The translations under genes and the position numbers were made by a program. DNA of 13,882 bases from assembly GCA_027343965.1 (NCBI GenBank), contig DAHWJX010000158.1, forward strand, positions 1 through 13,882, given 5' to 3'. Below the pieces are notes generated by a model. That model was not told the DNA's origin and searched no databases. It saw only the letters and a program-made list of their open reading frames with translations. This DNA is from JAKACU01 sp021821185 (GTDB taxonomy: Bacteria > Bacillota > Bacilli > Alicyclobacillales > SLC66). Every line of letters starts with the position of its first letter. The first letter of the stretch is position 1. Shown one piece after another: positions 5,626 to 13,882 of the stretch.

Positions 5626-8600
5626 GCTCGTTCGATCGACACTTTGGTGCCTTGCAGTGATGACGGGTCAGCGCGAGTGACGATCAAACGACGCAACATA
5701 CGTGTACGAAGTTCTGGCACATGGCTAATGACACCGATCGTCAGCCGATCATGATGCAACCGCTCTAAAGCTGACATCACGACATCGAGAAGATCTGGAT
5801 CGAGAGTCCCGAAGCCTTCATCTAAAAAGAAAAATTCTAACGGATAGCGCCCACGCAACTGCACTTGCGTCGAAAGTGACAGCGCAAGCGACAAGGATGT
5901 CAAAAAAGTCTCGCCGCCAGATAGTGTGCTCACTGGACGTAGCGTGCTGCCATTGTGATCATCTCGCATTAAAAAGCTGCCGTCATCATTAAGAACCAGA
6001 GCATAACGGCCATTGGTTAATTGCGCGAGGCGATCGGATGCCATGTGGGCGATGACTGTCATTTGTTCACGCGCCAGAAATTCCACGAAGTGATTGCCTG
6101 CAAAGAGATCGGAAAGTAATTTCGTCCGCGAAAATTCTACCTCAAGCTGCTTGCGTAAGGCTTCATAGTGCTGCCACTGTTGATTGCGCTCGCGCGTTAA
6201 TGTGAGTTGCAAAGCGGTCGCACCGCGCATCTCAAGTGCTTCATGGTATGCGTTTTCCCTTTGCTGCAGTGTATCGATCACCTGTTGCCAGGAATCTTTT
6301 GTAATGTGACGCTCGGCTAAGGTCGCTATAACCTCTCGGCGTTTTTCAGCTAAAAGTCGCCCGTTTTCCTCAAATGCATTGAGTCCTTCAAGCACACGCT
6401 CGATATCCGCTTCTTCCATCCGTGCCGCGATGATCTCATCATCGCTAAAAAAACCTTCTCGATTCTTGACATCAGTAAGAGCCTCTTCATGTTTTGCGAC
6501 ATGCGATTTGGCATCAGCTAAACGTCCTTCAAGGCTTGCTTGCTCACGCAAACCCTGATCGAGTTGTGCTTGGCTTTGTTTGGCGGCACTTAGAGCCACC
6601 TCCACGGTTTTTTCAAGGTGTATAAGATCCTGCTGTACGTGCTCTAACGCATCACTTCGCGATAATCCACCAGTAATGCGTGTGAGCTGTGTTGTCTTTT
6701 GCGCGAGATCTTCTCGTAGATAATCAAGACTTTGTTCCTGGCGTATCAGTTGCTCATGGGCAGCGCGCATGACTTGTTCGACATTTTGCAGATCTGCTTC
6801 AAGCGTGCGCAGGACATCTTGTTGCTGTTGCCAATCTGACTGAGCCTGATGCCGTGCTTTGTCCATCGTGCTGATTTTGTCGAGTTCTATACGCAACTTG
6901 GCCGATGGGTCGTAGCTGTCTGGCGCGTCAAATTGCAGTGCCAGAGGTTTAAGACTTTCGAGCAACTTTTGCTGCGCTATTCGTGCTGCGCTCGTCGCTT
7001 CATCGAGCAAAAAGTGTACTTTTTGCAGTTCATCGCGAGCATTTTGTACCGATACTGCGGCTCCTGAAGCCATGCGTTCATTATCTTGCACGTTCGCTTG
7101 AAGTTGCTTTTCATCCTCATCGAGCGTTTGGATGACAGCATCAAATTCTTCGCGTTGTTTGCGTTCGCGCACGAACTGTTGGTGGGCTGATAGGATAAAG
7201 GCCGCAAACTTTTTTGCACGTTTTGCTCGCTCGTCGCCTGGAAAGTCGCTAGATAGAGGCTCATTAGGTAGAACATCGCTAGGTAATAGATCGCTAGGTA
7301 ATAGCTCACTTGGCAGAGGCACGCTTTGCTGTGCTTGCAGCGCTTGTCTGATGGTGACTAGGCGCAAATGGGCATCTTCGATGCGCGCAGTCAATGTATC
7401 TTTTACCACCGTTTCGCGAACGATCGTATCGCGATAACGCGTACGTTTCTCCTCAAGTTCACGCATCGACTCGCCTTGTAGCGGCTCGCCTTCGAGTGGC
7501 GAGGAGTGCGCCCTTAAAGGTTGCGCTATCGAAGAGACATCGGTAGACGATGTGTGGGCAAGCGAAGGGTGCGTGTGCGAACCGCACACAGGGCAAGGGG
7601 CACCTTCAACTAACGACTGCGCGATGCGAATCACGGCGCTTTGCAACTCGCGGTCAAGGGATCTGGATAATGCATGAGAAAGGGATTCTTCGACATGACT
7701 TAGATCGCGGTTTGCTTGCTCAATGGCAATGAGGGCATCCGCTTTTTGCTTTTCCCATTCAGCCAAATCGTGTTGTATGGCAAGCCATTCGTTGCTGTAT
7801 CGCTGTAATTCGATAAAAGCCCACTCGCGCTCTTGCAACAAAGAAAGTGCAGGGGGAGCTGTCGCGAGAAGCGCCTCGCGCCGGACGTGTAACGTCTCAA
7901 GTTGCTGTTGCCATACCACATGATCTTGCAAAATGACTGCAATGGCCGCTTCGGCTTGTTGCTGCACAGCTGTGCGCTCGTGTTGTGCCTGTAGCACCTT
8001 TTCTAGCGCATCGGCCGCCACTTGGCTTTGCTGTGCTAAGTTTGATGCATGCAACAATTGTTCGCGAAATAACGGATCCACTTGACTTGTGTCAAGAATC
8101 TGCGTCAGTTTGTGCAGATGTCCTTGTGTCTCACTGCGCTTTTTTGTGAGCATTTCTTGCTTTTCTTGCATTGCCACGTAATTTACTTTTTGCTGTTCAA
8201 CTTGCTTGATTAAGCTATCCGCAGTGCTGCGGGATACGGCGATTACTTCTTCAAGGCCTGCTGCCTCCACAAGTTGTGCTTGTTTGGCGGTGAGAAGAGG
8301 ACCTTCTTGTGTCCATGCTGCATTAGCTTGTTGTAACGTGGCTTTGGCTTCCAGCGTTTTTAACTCATCTTTTTGCAAGCGCTCGTTTACGTTTGCAAGT
8401 TCCCTTTGCAGCGCGTCTTGAGCTGATAAAGCTTCGTTGCGGCGTAGCAAAAAAGGGTGAACGAGTTTTGCTTGCTTCGCACGTTGAACTTTTTGCAACA
8501 TGTCTTGCCAATAGGCTTGTTGTGTTTGTCGTTGTTCCTCTTTGGCGATTATGTCTTGTAAACTCTCTTGTAACATCCAAATCGTTTGTGCCTCTTTATG

Positions 8601-9326
8601 CTGTTGCTGCGCCTCTTGAAATGTTGCAAAAGCTTGTGTCGTAAGCTCTTCTTTTTGCCTTGCCTCAGCGGCGACGTTTTGCAACGCATCGGGTGTCGCG
8701 TCATCCAGTGTCAGTAACATTTCGTTCGCTTGCCGGATATCGTCGTTGAGCTTCTTTTTTGCTGCATTGACTTGATCGACAAAGCGTGTGCCATACTTCT
8801 CAAGACCAAAGATGCGTTCGAGCATCTGCGTACGCTCTTTCGGCTTTAATTGTAAAAACTCAGCGAACTTACCTTGTGGTAACACGACCGCACGCATAAA
8901 GTCATCTACCGATAAGCCGATGATCGACTCGATTTGCTCTGACACGCCAGATTTTGAGTCAGCCAGCACCGTGTAACCGCCGTCAGGATCCACTTCCATG
9001 ATGCGACTGCTATGGTGGCGCACACTATGACCTTCTGCGCGCTTGAAACTGCGATCCACACGGTATCGCTTGCGTTCGTTGTCCGTCCCAATGAGAAACT
9101 CAAACGAGACGTTGATCTGCTTTTTGTTATGGTTAACAGAACCTGCCAAACCATCCGGGATATCACCATACAACGCGAGCGTAAGGCCATCAAGGATCGT
9201 TGATTTGCCGCTTCCTGTCGGGCCAAAGATGCCAAACATCGAAAGATCTGAGAGGCGTTCAAAGTCAATCGTCTGCTTGTCTGCGAAACTATGCAAACCT
9301 TCAATAGTGAGCGACAGTGGTTTCAT
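5622..9326 (-). CDS. sbcC: Exonuclease subunit SbcC (Rad50-type SMC-like ATPase)
   Basis: A 1234-residue ATPase subunit of the SbcCD nuclease, which opens hairpins, trims protein-blocked double-strand ends and limits long palindromes. Walker A GPTGSGKST is at residues 35-43. Long coiled coils follow, interrupted by the zinc hook CPVC (578-581) that joins two molecules. The ABC signature LSGGE is at 1135-1139, Walker B FFFLDEGFG at 1165-1173 with D1169 and E1170, and the H-loop His at about 1202. AGGAGG (9339-9334) precedes the ATG by 7 bases. The ATG overlaps the sbcD TGA as ATGA, implying translational coupling. The protein is longer than many SbcC (about 1050). Just after the hook it carries a low-complexity Ser/Pro/Leu region including five 15-bp repeats. 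The whole catalytic set is intact. Confidence 0.97.
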   Translation of the reverse strand: MKPLSLTIEGLHSFADKQTIDFERLSDLSMFGIFGPTGSGKSTILDGLTLALYGDIPDGLAGSVNHNKKQINVSFEFLIGTDNERKRYRVDRSFKRAEGHSVRHHSSRIMEVDPDGGYTVLADSKSGVSEQIESIIGLSVDDFMRAVVLPQGKFAEFLQLKPKERTQMLERIFGLEKYGTRFVDQVNAAKKKLNDDIRQANEMLLTLDDATPDALQNVAAEARQKEELTTQAFATFQEAQQQHKEAQTIWMLQESLQDIIAKEEQRQTQQAYWQDMLQKVQRAKQAKLVHPFLLRRNEALSAQDALQRELANVNERLQKDELKTLEAKATLQQANAAWTQEGPLLTAKQAQLVEAAGLEEVIAVSRSTADSLIKQVEQQKVNYVAMQEKQEMLTKKRSETQGHLHKLTQILDTSQVDPLFREQLLHASNLAQQSQVAADALEKVLQAQHERTAVQQQAEAAIAVILQDHVVWQQQLETLHVRREALLATAPPALSLLQEREWAFIELQRYSNEWLAIQHDLAEWEKQKADALIAIEQANRDLSHVEESLSHALSRSLDRELQSAVIRIAQSLVEGAPCPVCGSHTHPSLAHTSSTDVSSIAQPLRAHSSPLEGEPLQGESMRELEEKRTRYRDTIVRETVVKDTLTARIEDAHLRLVTIRQALQAQQSVPLPSELLPSDLLPSDVLPNEPLSSDFPGDERAKRAKKFAAFILSAHQQFVRERKQREEFDAVIQTLDEDEKQLQANVQDNERMASGAAVSVQNARDELQKVHFLLDEATSAARIAQQKLLESLKPLALQFDAPDSYDPSAKLRIELDKISTMDKARHQAQSDWQQQQDVLRTLEADLQNVEQVMRAAHEQLIRQEQSLDYLREDLAQKTTQLTRITGGLSRSDALEHVQQDLIHLEKTVEVALSAAKQSQAQLDQGLREQASLEGRLADAKSHVAKHEEALTDVKNREGFFSDDEIIAARMEEADIERVLEGLNAFEENGRLLAEKRREVIATLAERHITKDSWQQVIDTLQQRENAYHEALEMRGATALQLTLTRERNQQWQHYEALRKQLEVEFSRTKLLSDLFAGNHFVEFLAREQMTVIAHMASDRLAQLTNGRYALVLNDDGSFLMRDDHNGSTLRPVSTLSGGETFLTSLSLALSLSTQVQLRGRYPLEFFFLDEGFGTLDPDLLDVVMSALERLHHDRLTIGVISHVPELRTRMLRRLIVTRADPSSLQGTKVSIERA
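7245..7319. repeat. Five 15-bp tandem repeats within sbcC
   Basis: Five units of 15 bases run from 7245 to 7319; the two at 7275-7289 and 7290-7304 (ATCGCTAGGTAATAG) are identical and the others vary. They encode the pentapeptide series LPSEL, LPSDL, LPSDV, LPNEP, LSSDF at about residues 670-694, in the coiled-coil arm after the zinc hook. The unit keeps the frame, so gain or loss of copies would only change arm length. Confidence 0.88.
7471..7500. repeat. Two diverged 15-bp repeats within sbcC
   Basis: TCGCCTTGTAGCGGC and TCGCCTTCGAGTGGC are adjacent 15-base units encoding PLEGE and PLQGE on the minus strand, in the Ser/Pro-rich segment shortly after the zinc hook. They have the same period as the repeat array at 7245-7319 but an unrelated sequence. 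Confidence 0.6.
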
Positions 9327-10558
9327 TTTACAGCCTCCTGCATCTCTTGCGCCAAATGTAAGAAAAGATCAATTACCGCTTCTTCAGGCTCAGTGTGGTA
9401 GCGTTCCTTAAAAAAGCGCACGAACATTTCGGCAACGGACAGCCCTTGCGTAGTCGCCTCTTCTTGGGCTGTCTCAAGGGCCGCAAAAACCGGACGGATG
9501 TGAATAATCCCAGGGTGTTGGCTGCGCAGTCTTTGGGCCATCTCTTGCGTAAATGCCTGATCAAGAAAAATCTCAAGGTCAATAAATGCATCTTGGTTTC
9601 GCGTTTCACCAAGAAAGTTGATGGCTTGGGCTAAGCCGTGCTGTGCGCGATAACGTAGCAAAGGTTTGCCACAGGATAAAGGCAGTTCGTTAATGATCGC
9701 CTTTGCCCCAGGCGTGACGTCGATCACGGTAACCGATTTTTGCTGCGAAGCCTCAGAAAAGCTATACGCTAAGGGTGATCCCGCATAACGCGCAGGCGCT
9801 TTTGTGCCAGACACCACCTGCGGGCGATGGAGATGCCCTAAGCCGATATAGTCAGCATCAACGGGAAAGACCGACGGATCAACGGCATAGGTGCCCCCGA
9901 CTTGAATCGGGATCTCCGATTCCGACTCAAGTCCACCCATCACGTACAGATGGCTAAAAGCAAGGTTGACTGCATCTTGTCGATACTGTGTCGCCAAAGT
10001 GGCAAAGAGGCGCTGAATCCGCTGGTTGTACATCTTTAGAACCACATCATCAGCTAAAGAGTCTGAGAGCATTTCATTGAGCCGCGCTTCCGACGGATAG
10101 GGCACTGCAAGCACGATAGCACTATGATCACAAGAAGGCACATGCACTTCACACCAAGAAGGCCCTGCCGCGACGCGCTCCACCGTGTCTTTGTTGTAAG
10201 ACGTAGCGTAAAGCGGGCTGTTAGGAAGGCCAAGCAAGGTGATGCCATGGCGATTTGCTAAAGGGGCTGGAGCGCTAATGCGATCCGGGTTATCATGATT
10301 GCCAGCGAGCACGATAACACCACGCCGTCCATGGTCAGATAAGCGTTCTAACGCTTCATAAAAGAGTTGCTCGGCGACGGCTGAGGGGTTGACCGTTTGG
10401 TAAATATCTCCTGCAACCACGATCAGATCGATTCTTTCATCCTGACAAATCTGGCACAATTCATCGATAAATTGCACCTGTTCGCTCATGCGATCGCGTC
10501 CTTCGAGCGTCTTGCCCAGGTGCCAATCAGCTGTATGCAAAATGCGCAAATCGTTCAC
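9323..10558 (-). CDS. sbcD: Exonuclease subunit SbcD (Mre11-type nuclease)
   Basis: A 411-residue Mn-dependent calcineurin-like phosphoesterase, the nuclease partner of SbcC. The five phosphoesterase motifs are visible: DWH (D11, H13), GD (D51), GNHD (86-89), H203 in FSHLYVMGG, and GHLH (241-244). Typical length is about 380-400, so it is complete, with the C-terminal region that contacts SbcC. The outermost start is GTG at 10558, but AAGGG (10565-10561) is only 2 bases away. A TTG at 10549 would begin MRILHTADWHLGK, the usual SbcD N-terminus, with 11-base spacing, and may be the true start. Downstream it overlaps sbcC by 4 bases. Only 35 bases separate it from the divergent neighbour, so its promoter probably lies in or near that gene's beginning; I see no clear hexamers. 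Confidence 0.96.
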   Translation of the reverse strand: MNDLRILHTADWHLGKTLEGRDRMSEQVQFIDELCQICQDERIDLIVVAGDIYQTVNPSAVAEQLFYEALERLSDHGRRGVIVLAGNHDNPDRISAPAPLANRHGITLLGLPNSPLYATSYNKDTVERVAAGPSWCEVHVPSCDHSAIVLAVPYPSEARLNEMLSDSLADDVVLKMYNQRIQRLFATLATQYRQDAVNLAFSHLYVMGGLESESEIPIQVGGTYAVDPSVFPVDADYIGLGHLHRPQVVSGTKAPARYAGSPLAYSFSEASQQKSVTVIDVTPGAKAIINELPLSCGKPLLRYRAQHGLAQAINFLGETRNQDAFIDLEIFLDQAFTQEMAQRLRSQHPGIIHIRPVFAALETAQEEATTQGLSVAEMFVRFFKERYHTEPEEAVIDLFLHLAQEMQEAVK

Positions 10559-10593
10559 TTCCCTTACGTCAAGCGGATAAGTACAATAGCACT

Positions 10594-11301
10594 ATGAAAT
10601 ACATACCGTTGCAAAAACGAAAAGGCATGATCATCATCATGGCTGTGCTGTTTCATTATGCAGGGATTCTTGTAGGCATGCTGCTTCCTGTTGCTACCGT
10701 ATCATCGTATCGGCATGTCACGGGAACATGGTTTGATCATTTTCTCCAATGGGATGCGCTGTGGTACTATGCGATCGGTCATTACGGATACATCATGCCA
10801 CTTTTTGCACAACATGCGTTATTATCGATCACCAACGCGATCCCGCTCAATCCACCGTTAAAAGCTGCCGCGTTTTTCCCAGGCTTGCCTTTCGTGATTA
10901 AGCTGATCGGAACTATCCCGGCGCTCTTTCTTGGCAATGCGCTCTTTATCCTTTGTGTGATACTACTTTATAAAATGGTTGATCGCGAAGTCGATGCGAA
11001 GACAGCCATGGTAAGTGTACTTCTTTTTGCGGTCAATCCTGCCAGTCTTTATTTTACTGCACTCTACTCAGAACCGTACATCGTATTTTGCAGCATGGTT
11101 ATTCTTTACGCTATGCAAAAAGAGACTCGACGTGGTGATCGTATCGCGTTTGTACTTTGCGTGTTGTGGCCGATCTATATCGCGAAAAATTTCATAAAAC
11201 AGCGTCATGGAAAAGTATGGTTTGGAACGTTTTTTGTGCTATTTTTGATCGTAACGATGATCGGGGCGGCGCTGTATACGCATGGACAATTTTATGAATG
11301 A
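10594..11301 (+). CDS. PIG-V/mannosyltransferase-like membrane protein, probably shortened
   Basis: 235 residues with several membrane helices. The N-terminal half has the hallmarks of the PIG-V (GPI mannosyltransferase 2-like) family of bacterial integral membrane proteins: WDALWYYAIGHYGY (53-66), AAFFPGLP (92-99) and NPASLYFTALYSEPY (148-162). Such proteins are predicted lipid-linked-sugar glycosyltransferases and usually run to about 380-400 residues. Here the luminal loops and helices expected after residue 178 are missing, and a short tail of two helices follows (LWPIYIAKNF to the end). That suggests an internal deletion or decay. No Shine-Dalgarno site precedes the ATG; TACAAT at 10582-10587 ends 6 bases before it, so a leaderless transcript is possible. 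The end overlaps dinB by 20 bases. Confidence 0.6.
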   Translation: MKYIPLQKRKGMIIIMAVLFHYAGILVGMLLPVATVSSYRHVTGTWFDHFLQWDALWYYAIGHYGYIMPLFAQHALLSITNAIPLNPPLKAAAFFPGLPFVIKLIGTIPALFLGNALFILCVILLYKMVDREVDAKTAMVSVLLFAVNPASLYFTALYSEPYIVFCSMVILYAMQKETRRGDRIAFVLCVLWPIYIAKNFIKQRHGKVWFGTFFVLFLIVTMIGAALYTHGQFYE

Positions 11302-12562
11302 TGAAGATAACAGAGAGATCTTGCACATCGATATGAACGCCTTTTATTGCGCTTGCCATGCGGCAAAGGATCCCAACCGCTATAAAGGCGTGCCCACCGC
11401 TGTCGCCGGCAATCCTGAGACTCGCCATGGCGTCATCGTGACGGCAAGCTATGAAGCGCGAGCGCGCGGGGTCAAAGCAACGATGCTTGTCATGCAGGCA
11501 CAACGCCTATGCCCTGAACTTATTATCATCGCACTAGACTTTGATTTGTATCGAGCCTACTCGCGTCGCGTGATGCAACTTGTCATGCAGTATACACCGC
11601 AAGTGGAGGTAGCGAGTATCGACGAATGTTTTGCGGATGTGACCTTTAGTACAGCGTTTGGCGATGCGGTCACGATCGCAAAACTTCTGCAGGCGCGGAT
11701 TCTCACCGAGATTGGGTTGCCTGCAAGCATTGGTGTTGCGAACAATAAATTCTTGGCGAAAATGGCAAGTGACATGAAAAAGCCACTTGGCATCACGACC
11801 ATCTATACAAAAGATGTGCCGACGATGCTTTGGCCAATGAATATCAGCGACATGTTTGGCGTAGGGACAAAAAGCAGTGAGCGACTCAAACGTCTTGGTA
11901 TGAGCACGATCGGGGATTTGGCTCATGCGGATGCGCAAAAATTGTTTCGCGTGTTTGGCCGTCATGCACTCGATCTGATCGCCCATGCAAACGGCTATGA
12001 TGATGCACCCGTCCGTCATGAGCGCGCACAGGCAAAAAGTGTCGGCCACTCGGTAACTCTCGCTAAAGATGAACAAGAGCAAAGCCCCTTACTCGTCGTG
12101 CTCATGAACCTGTGTGATCAGGTGGGACGCAGGCTGCGTAAAAAAAACCTGCTTGGAAAGACGGTGACGCTCACGCTTCGTTATGCCGATCGAAAAACGG
12201 TCACACGTGCTTTCACGATGCCTGGGCCAAGTGACATAACGGAAGATTTTTACGCTTGTGCAAGGCAACTTATCAAGACGCATTGGACGGGACAGCCGAT
12301 ACGGTTGCTTGGTGTCAGCGTGTCCAATCTGCTTGCGCACGAACAGCAGCTTTCAAACGCTACGCAATTGAGCCTTTTTGATGAAGAGATCCATGTTGAG
12401 CCACAAGATGATATGCGCCGCCATCTGACGCAAGTGATTGATCAATTGCGTGATCGATTTGGCGAAGATGCAGTGCTTAAAGGACGTATGCTGATGCCAT
12501 CGACAAGCGCCACGCTTCGCAACCATCGTGTGCGCGGCACATCGCTGCAAAAAGATGAATGA
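11282..12562 (+). CDS. dinB: DNA polymerase IV (Y-family translesion polymerase)
   Basis: A 426-residue error-prone polymerase that copies past damaged bases. Catalytic carboxylates are D17 in HIDMNAFY and D114-E115 in SIDECF; Y22 sits at the steric-gate position that excludes ribonucleotides. The thumb helix-hairpin-helix is at ISDMFGVGTKSSERLKRLG, the little-finger domain follows, and QLSLF (362-366) matches the beta-clamp binding motif. About 55 residues beyond it are polar and variable. The frame opens at 11282 inside the previous gene; a second ATG at 11294 overlaps less and is equally possible. Neither has a strong ribosome site, which points to translational coupling. I see no LexA operator upstream. 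The gene is complete. Confidence 0.95.
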   Translation: MDNFMNDEDNREILHIDMNAFYCACHAAKDPNRYKGVPTAVAGNPETRHGVIVTASYEARARGVKATMLVMQAQRLCPELIIIALDFDLYRAYSRRVMQLVMQYTPQVEVASIDECFADVTFSTAFGDAVTIAKLLQARILTEIGLPASIGVANNKFLAKMASDMKKPLGITTIYTKDVPTMLWPMNISDMFGVGTKSSERLKRLGMSTIGDLAHADAQKLFRVFGRHALDLIAHANGYDDAPVRHERAQAKSVGHSVTLAKDEQEQSPLLVVLMNLCDQVGRRLRKKNLLGKTVTLTLRYADRKTVTRAFTMPGPSDITEDFYACARQLIKTHWTGQPIRLLGVSVSNLLAHEQQLSNATQLSLFDEEIHVEPQDDMRRHLTQVIDQLRDRFGEDAVLKGRMLMPSTSATLRNHRVRGTSLQKDE

Positions 12563-12652
12563 CGTGCCATGTGGGTGAACGCCAGCGTCACATGGTATAT
12601 ACTTGGACTTGCCAAGAGAGTACCAATCACTGCCTTAAGGGGGCACTACATA
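12563..12652 (+). other. Intergenic region between dinB and the transporter gene
   Basis: CCATGTG (12567-12573) and CACATGG (12589-12595) form a 7-bp inverted repeat straight after the dinB stop, with further pairing possible inside (ACGC with GCGT). No T tract follows, so it is a weak terminator candidate at best. AAGGGGG at 12637-12643 is the ribosome binding site of the next gene. I cannot place a convincing promoter. Confidence 0.4.
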
Positions 12653-13882
12653 ATGAATAGACGAGGTTTAACGATCTTTGGCGCAACAGCAAGCGTAGTC
12701 GTTCTTGGCGTTGCAGCTTATGCATCAAGTATTCATCCACGTGTTACAGGACAAGCTGCGGCGCTGCCCAACCAATCGCTCACCGTGGCGATGACGACGG
12801 ATGTCAGTGGACTCGATCCGCAAACGACAGCGTCTGCGTCGACGTTTGAAGTGACGAACAACATCTTCGATACGTTGCTTCAGACTGATACGAAAGGTCA
12901 TTTGCACCCGGATCTTGCTTTATCATGGCAACCATCGCATCACTATACGACATGGACGCTGACGTTGCGCCCGCATGTCTTATTTCAAAATAATAAACCG
13001 TTCACCGCATCCGATGTCGTGTATACGTTTCAGCGCATTTTAAATAAAGCAACAGTGGATCCAAATATCGGGGATTTTTCTTCAATCGCAAAAGTCGTGG
13101 CCAATTCACCGTTGCGCGTAACGTTTACGTTGCGCCAACCATACGCGCCATTTTTGTCTTCCTTGGCGTTGCCATGGGCGGCGATCTTAGAAAAAGGAAC
13201 TGGCCCTACAGAAAAGACGAATCCAATCGGTACGGGACCCTACGAGCTTGTCAAATGGACGCCCCAACAATCGGTTGTCTTGAAACGGTTTGATCGGGCT
13301 TGGGATGTCAAACAAGCGAAAATTAGCGAAGCGACATTTATGGTGGTGCCAGATCCCTCCACGCAATTGCTCGATCTGCAATCAGGTATGGTCGATGTCA
13401 CGACGATTGCCGCATCCTCCGCCGAGCAAGTGAAAAATTCGCCGAACTTAAAATTACTGGTCACACCTTTAAATGACGTGCAACTGATGGCGATGAACAA
13501 TAAAGTGAAGCCACTGAATAATATCCTGGTGCGAAAAGCAATCGAATACGCTGTGAATAAAAATGCGATCATTCAGGCGGTTGATTTTGGTTATGGCAGT
13601 GTGATTGGCAGCCACATGCCGCCAAATAGTCCGTACTATGTGAACCTGACGGGTTACTATAAGCAAAACCTCACCAAAGCGCGCGCACTTCTTGCTAAAG
13701 CTGGTTATTCGCACGGCTTGACCCTGACAATGGATCTGCCGCAACCGTATCAGATTCACGTGCAGACTGGGGAAATTATCGCGCAACAGCTAAAGGCGAT
13801 CGGCATTACGGTGAAAACGAACATCATCCCGTGGTCACAGTGGTTATCAAACGTGTATCTGGGGCGCCGTTATCAACTGACA
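12653..13882 (+). CDS. ABC transporter substrate-binding protein, family 5, 3' end cut
   Basis: The first 410 residues of an extracellular solute-binding protein of the oligopeptide/dipeptide/nickel type (usually about 500-600). It delivers its ligand to an ABC importer whose other subunits are not in the window. After a basic N-terminus and hydrophobic helix (MNRRGLTIFGATASVVVLGV), the mature part shows the DVSGLDPQTT opening, the LHPDLALSW strand, PFTASDVVYTFQRIL, NPIGTGPYELVKW and VRKAIEYAVNK, all family landmarks. AAGGGGG 9 bases before ATG 12653 fixes the start. No cysteine occurs anywhere in the visible protein, so there is no lipobox; AYA-SS (residue 24) is a possible signal peptidase I site, otherwise the helix may stay as an anchor. 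The ligand cannot be predicted. Confidence 0.9.
   Translation, partial: MNRRGLTIFGATASVVVLGVAAYASSIHPRVTGQAAALPNQSLTVAMTTDVSGLDPQTTASASTFEVTNNIFDTLLQTDTKGHLHPDLALSWQPSHHYTTWTLTLRPHVLFQNNKPFTASDVVYTFQRILNKATVDPNIGDFSSIAKVVANSPLRVTFTLRQPYAPFLSSLALPWAAILEKGTGPTEKTNPIGTGPYELVKWTPQQSVVLKRFDRAWDVKQAKISEATFMVVPDPSTQLLDLQSGMVDVTTIAASSAEQVKNSPNLKLLVTPLNDVQLMAMNNKVKPLNNILVRKAIEYAVNKNAIIQAVDFGYGSVIGSHMPPNSPYYVNLTGYYKQNLTKARALLAKAGYSHGLTLTMDLPQPYQIHVQTGEIIAQQLKAIGITVKTNIIPWSQWLSNVYLGRRYQLT

Noticed and set aside
7132..7437. Plus-strand frame with repeated SLGRTSLGNRSLGN peptides
   Set aside because: It is the antisense reading of the 15-bp repeats in sbcC; long open frames arise from the repeat itself.
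11534..12082. 182-codon minus-strand frame inside dinB
   Set aside because: Antisense shadow of a well-supported polymerase gene with no recognisable domain.
12567..12595. Inverted repeat after dinB as an intrinsic terminator
   Set aside because: The stem is short with a long loop and no T tract follows, so termination is not supported.

Overview
The window reads as chromosomal DNA of a Bacillota (Firmicutes) bacterium. The main support is a CIRCE operator of the HrcA type directly ahead of groES-groEL, strong AGGAGG-type ribosome binding sites, and the gene families present. The moderate base composition and the style of the membrane and repair proteins would fit an Alicyclobacillus-like lineage, but that placement is an impression, not something the sequence proves. 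No rRNA, tRNA or CRISPR array was found.

Layout. Positions 1-876 (minus) hold most of trpS, cut by the window edge. A short divergent intergenic region carries the heat-shock promoter and CIRCE, followed by groES and groEL (plus) and a clean intrinsic terminator. From about 3105 to 4020 there is no intact gene. Three decayed genes can be read by eye there: the catalytic C-terminus of a tyrosine recombinase (minus), the C-terminus of a short-chain dehydrogenase (minus), and the C-terminal part of a LigB/DODA-type extradiol dioxygenase (plus). The last two are joined head to head, as if one deletion removed the front halves of two divergent genes. Positions 4097-5625 are a three-gene plus-strand cluster: a Yip1-family membrane protein, an AHSA1/SRPBCC-fold protein, and a small two-helix membrane protein. 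It runs convergently into sbcC.

Positions 5622-10558 (minus) encode the SbcD nuclease and SbcC ATPase of the Mre11-Rad50 type as a translationally coupled pair. Divergent from them are a shortened PIG-V-like membrane protein and, overlapping its end, dinB (DNA polymerase IV). The right edge holds the first 410 codons of a family 5 (oligopeptide/nickel type) ABC transporter substrate-binding protein without a lipobox.

How the genes fit together: GroES and GroEL form the folding chamber under HrcA control. SbcCD removes hairpins and blocked DNA ends, and DinB copies past lesions, so 5.6-12.6 kb is largely a DNA-repair neighbourhood. I see no complete new system. The most informative parts are the gene graveyard at 3.1-4.0 kb, a perfect 15-bp hairpin in coding sequence next to the sbcC 3' end, and the 15-bp tandem repeats inside sbcC.
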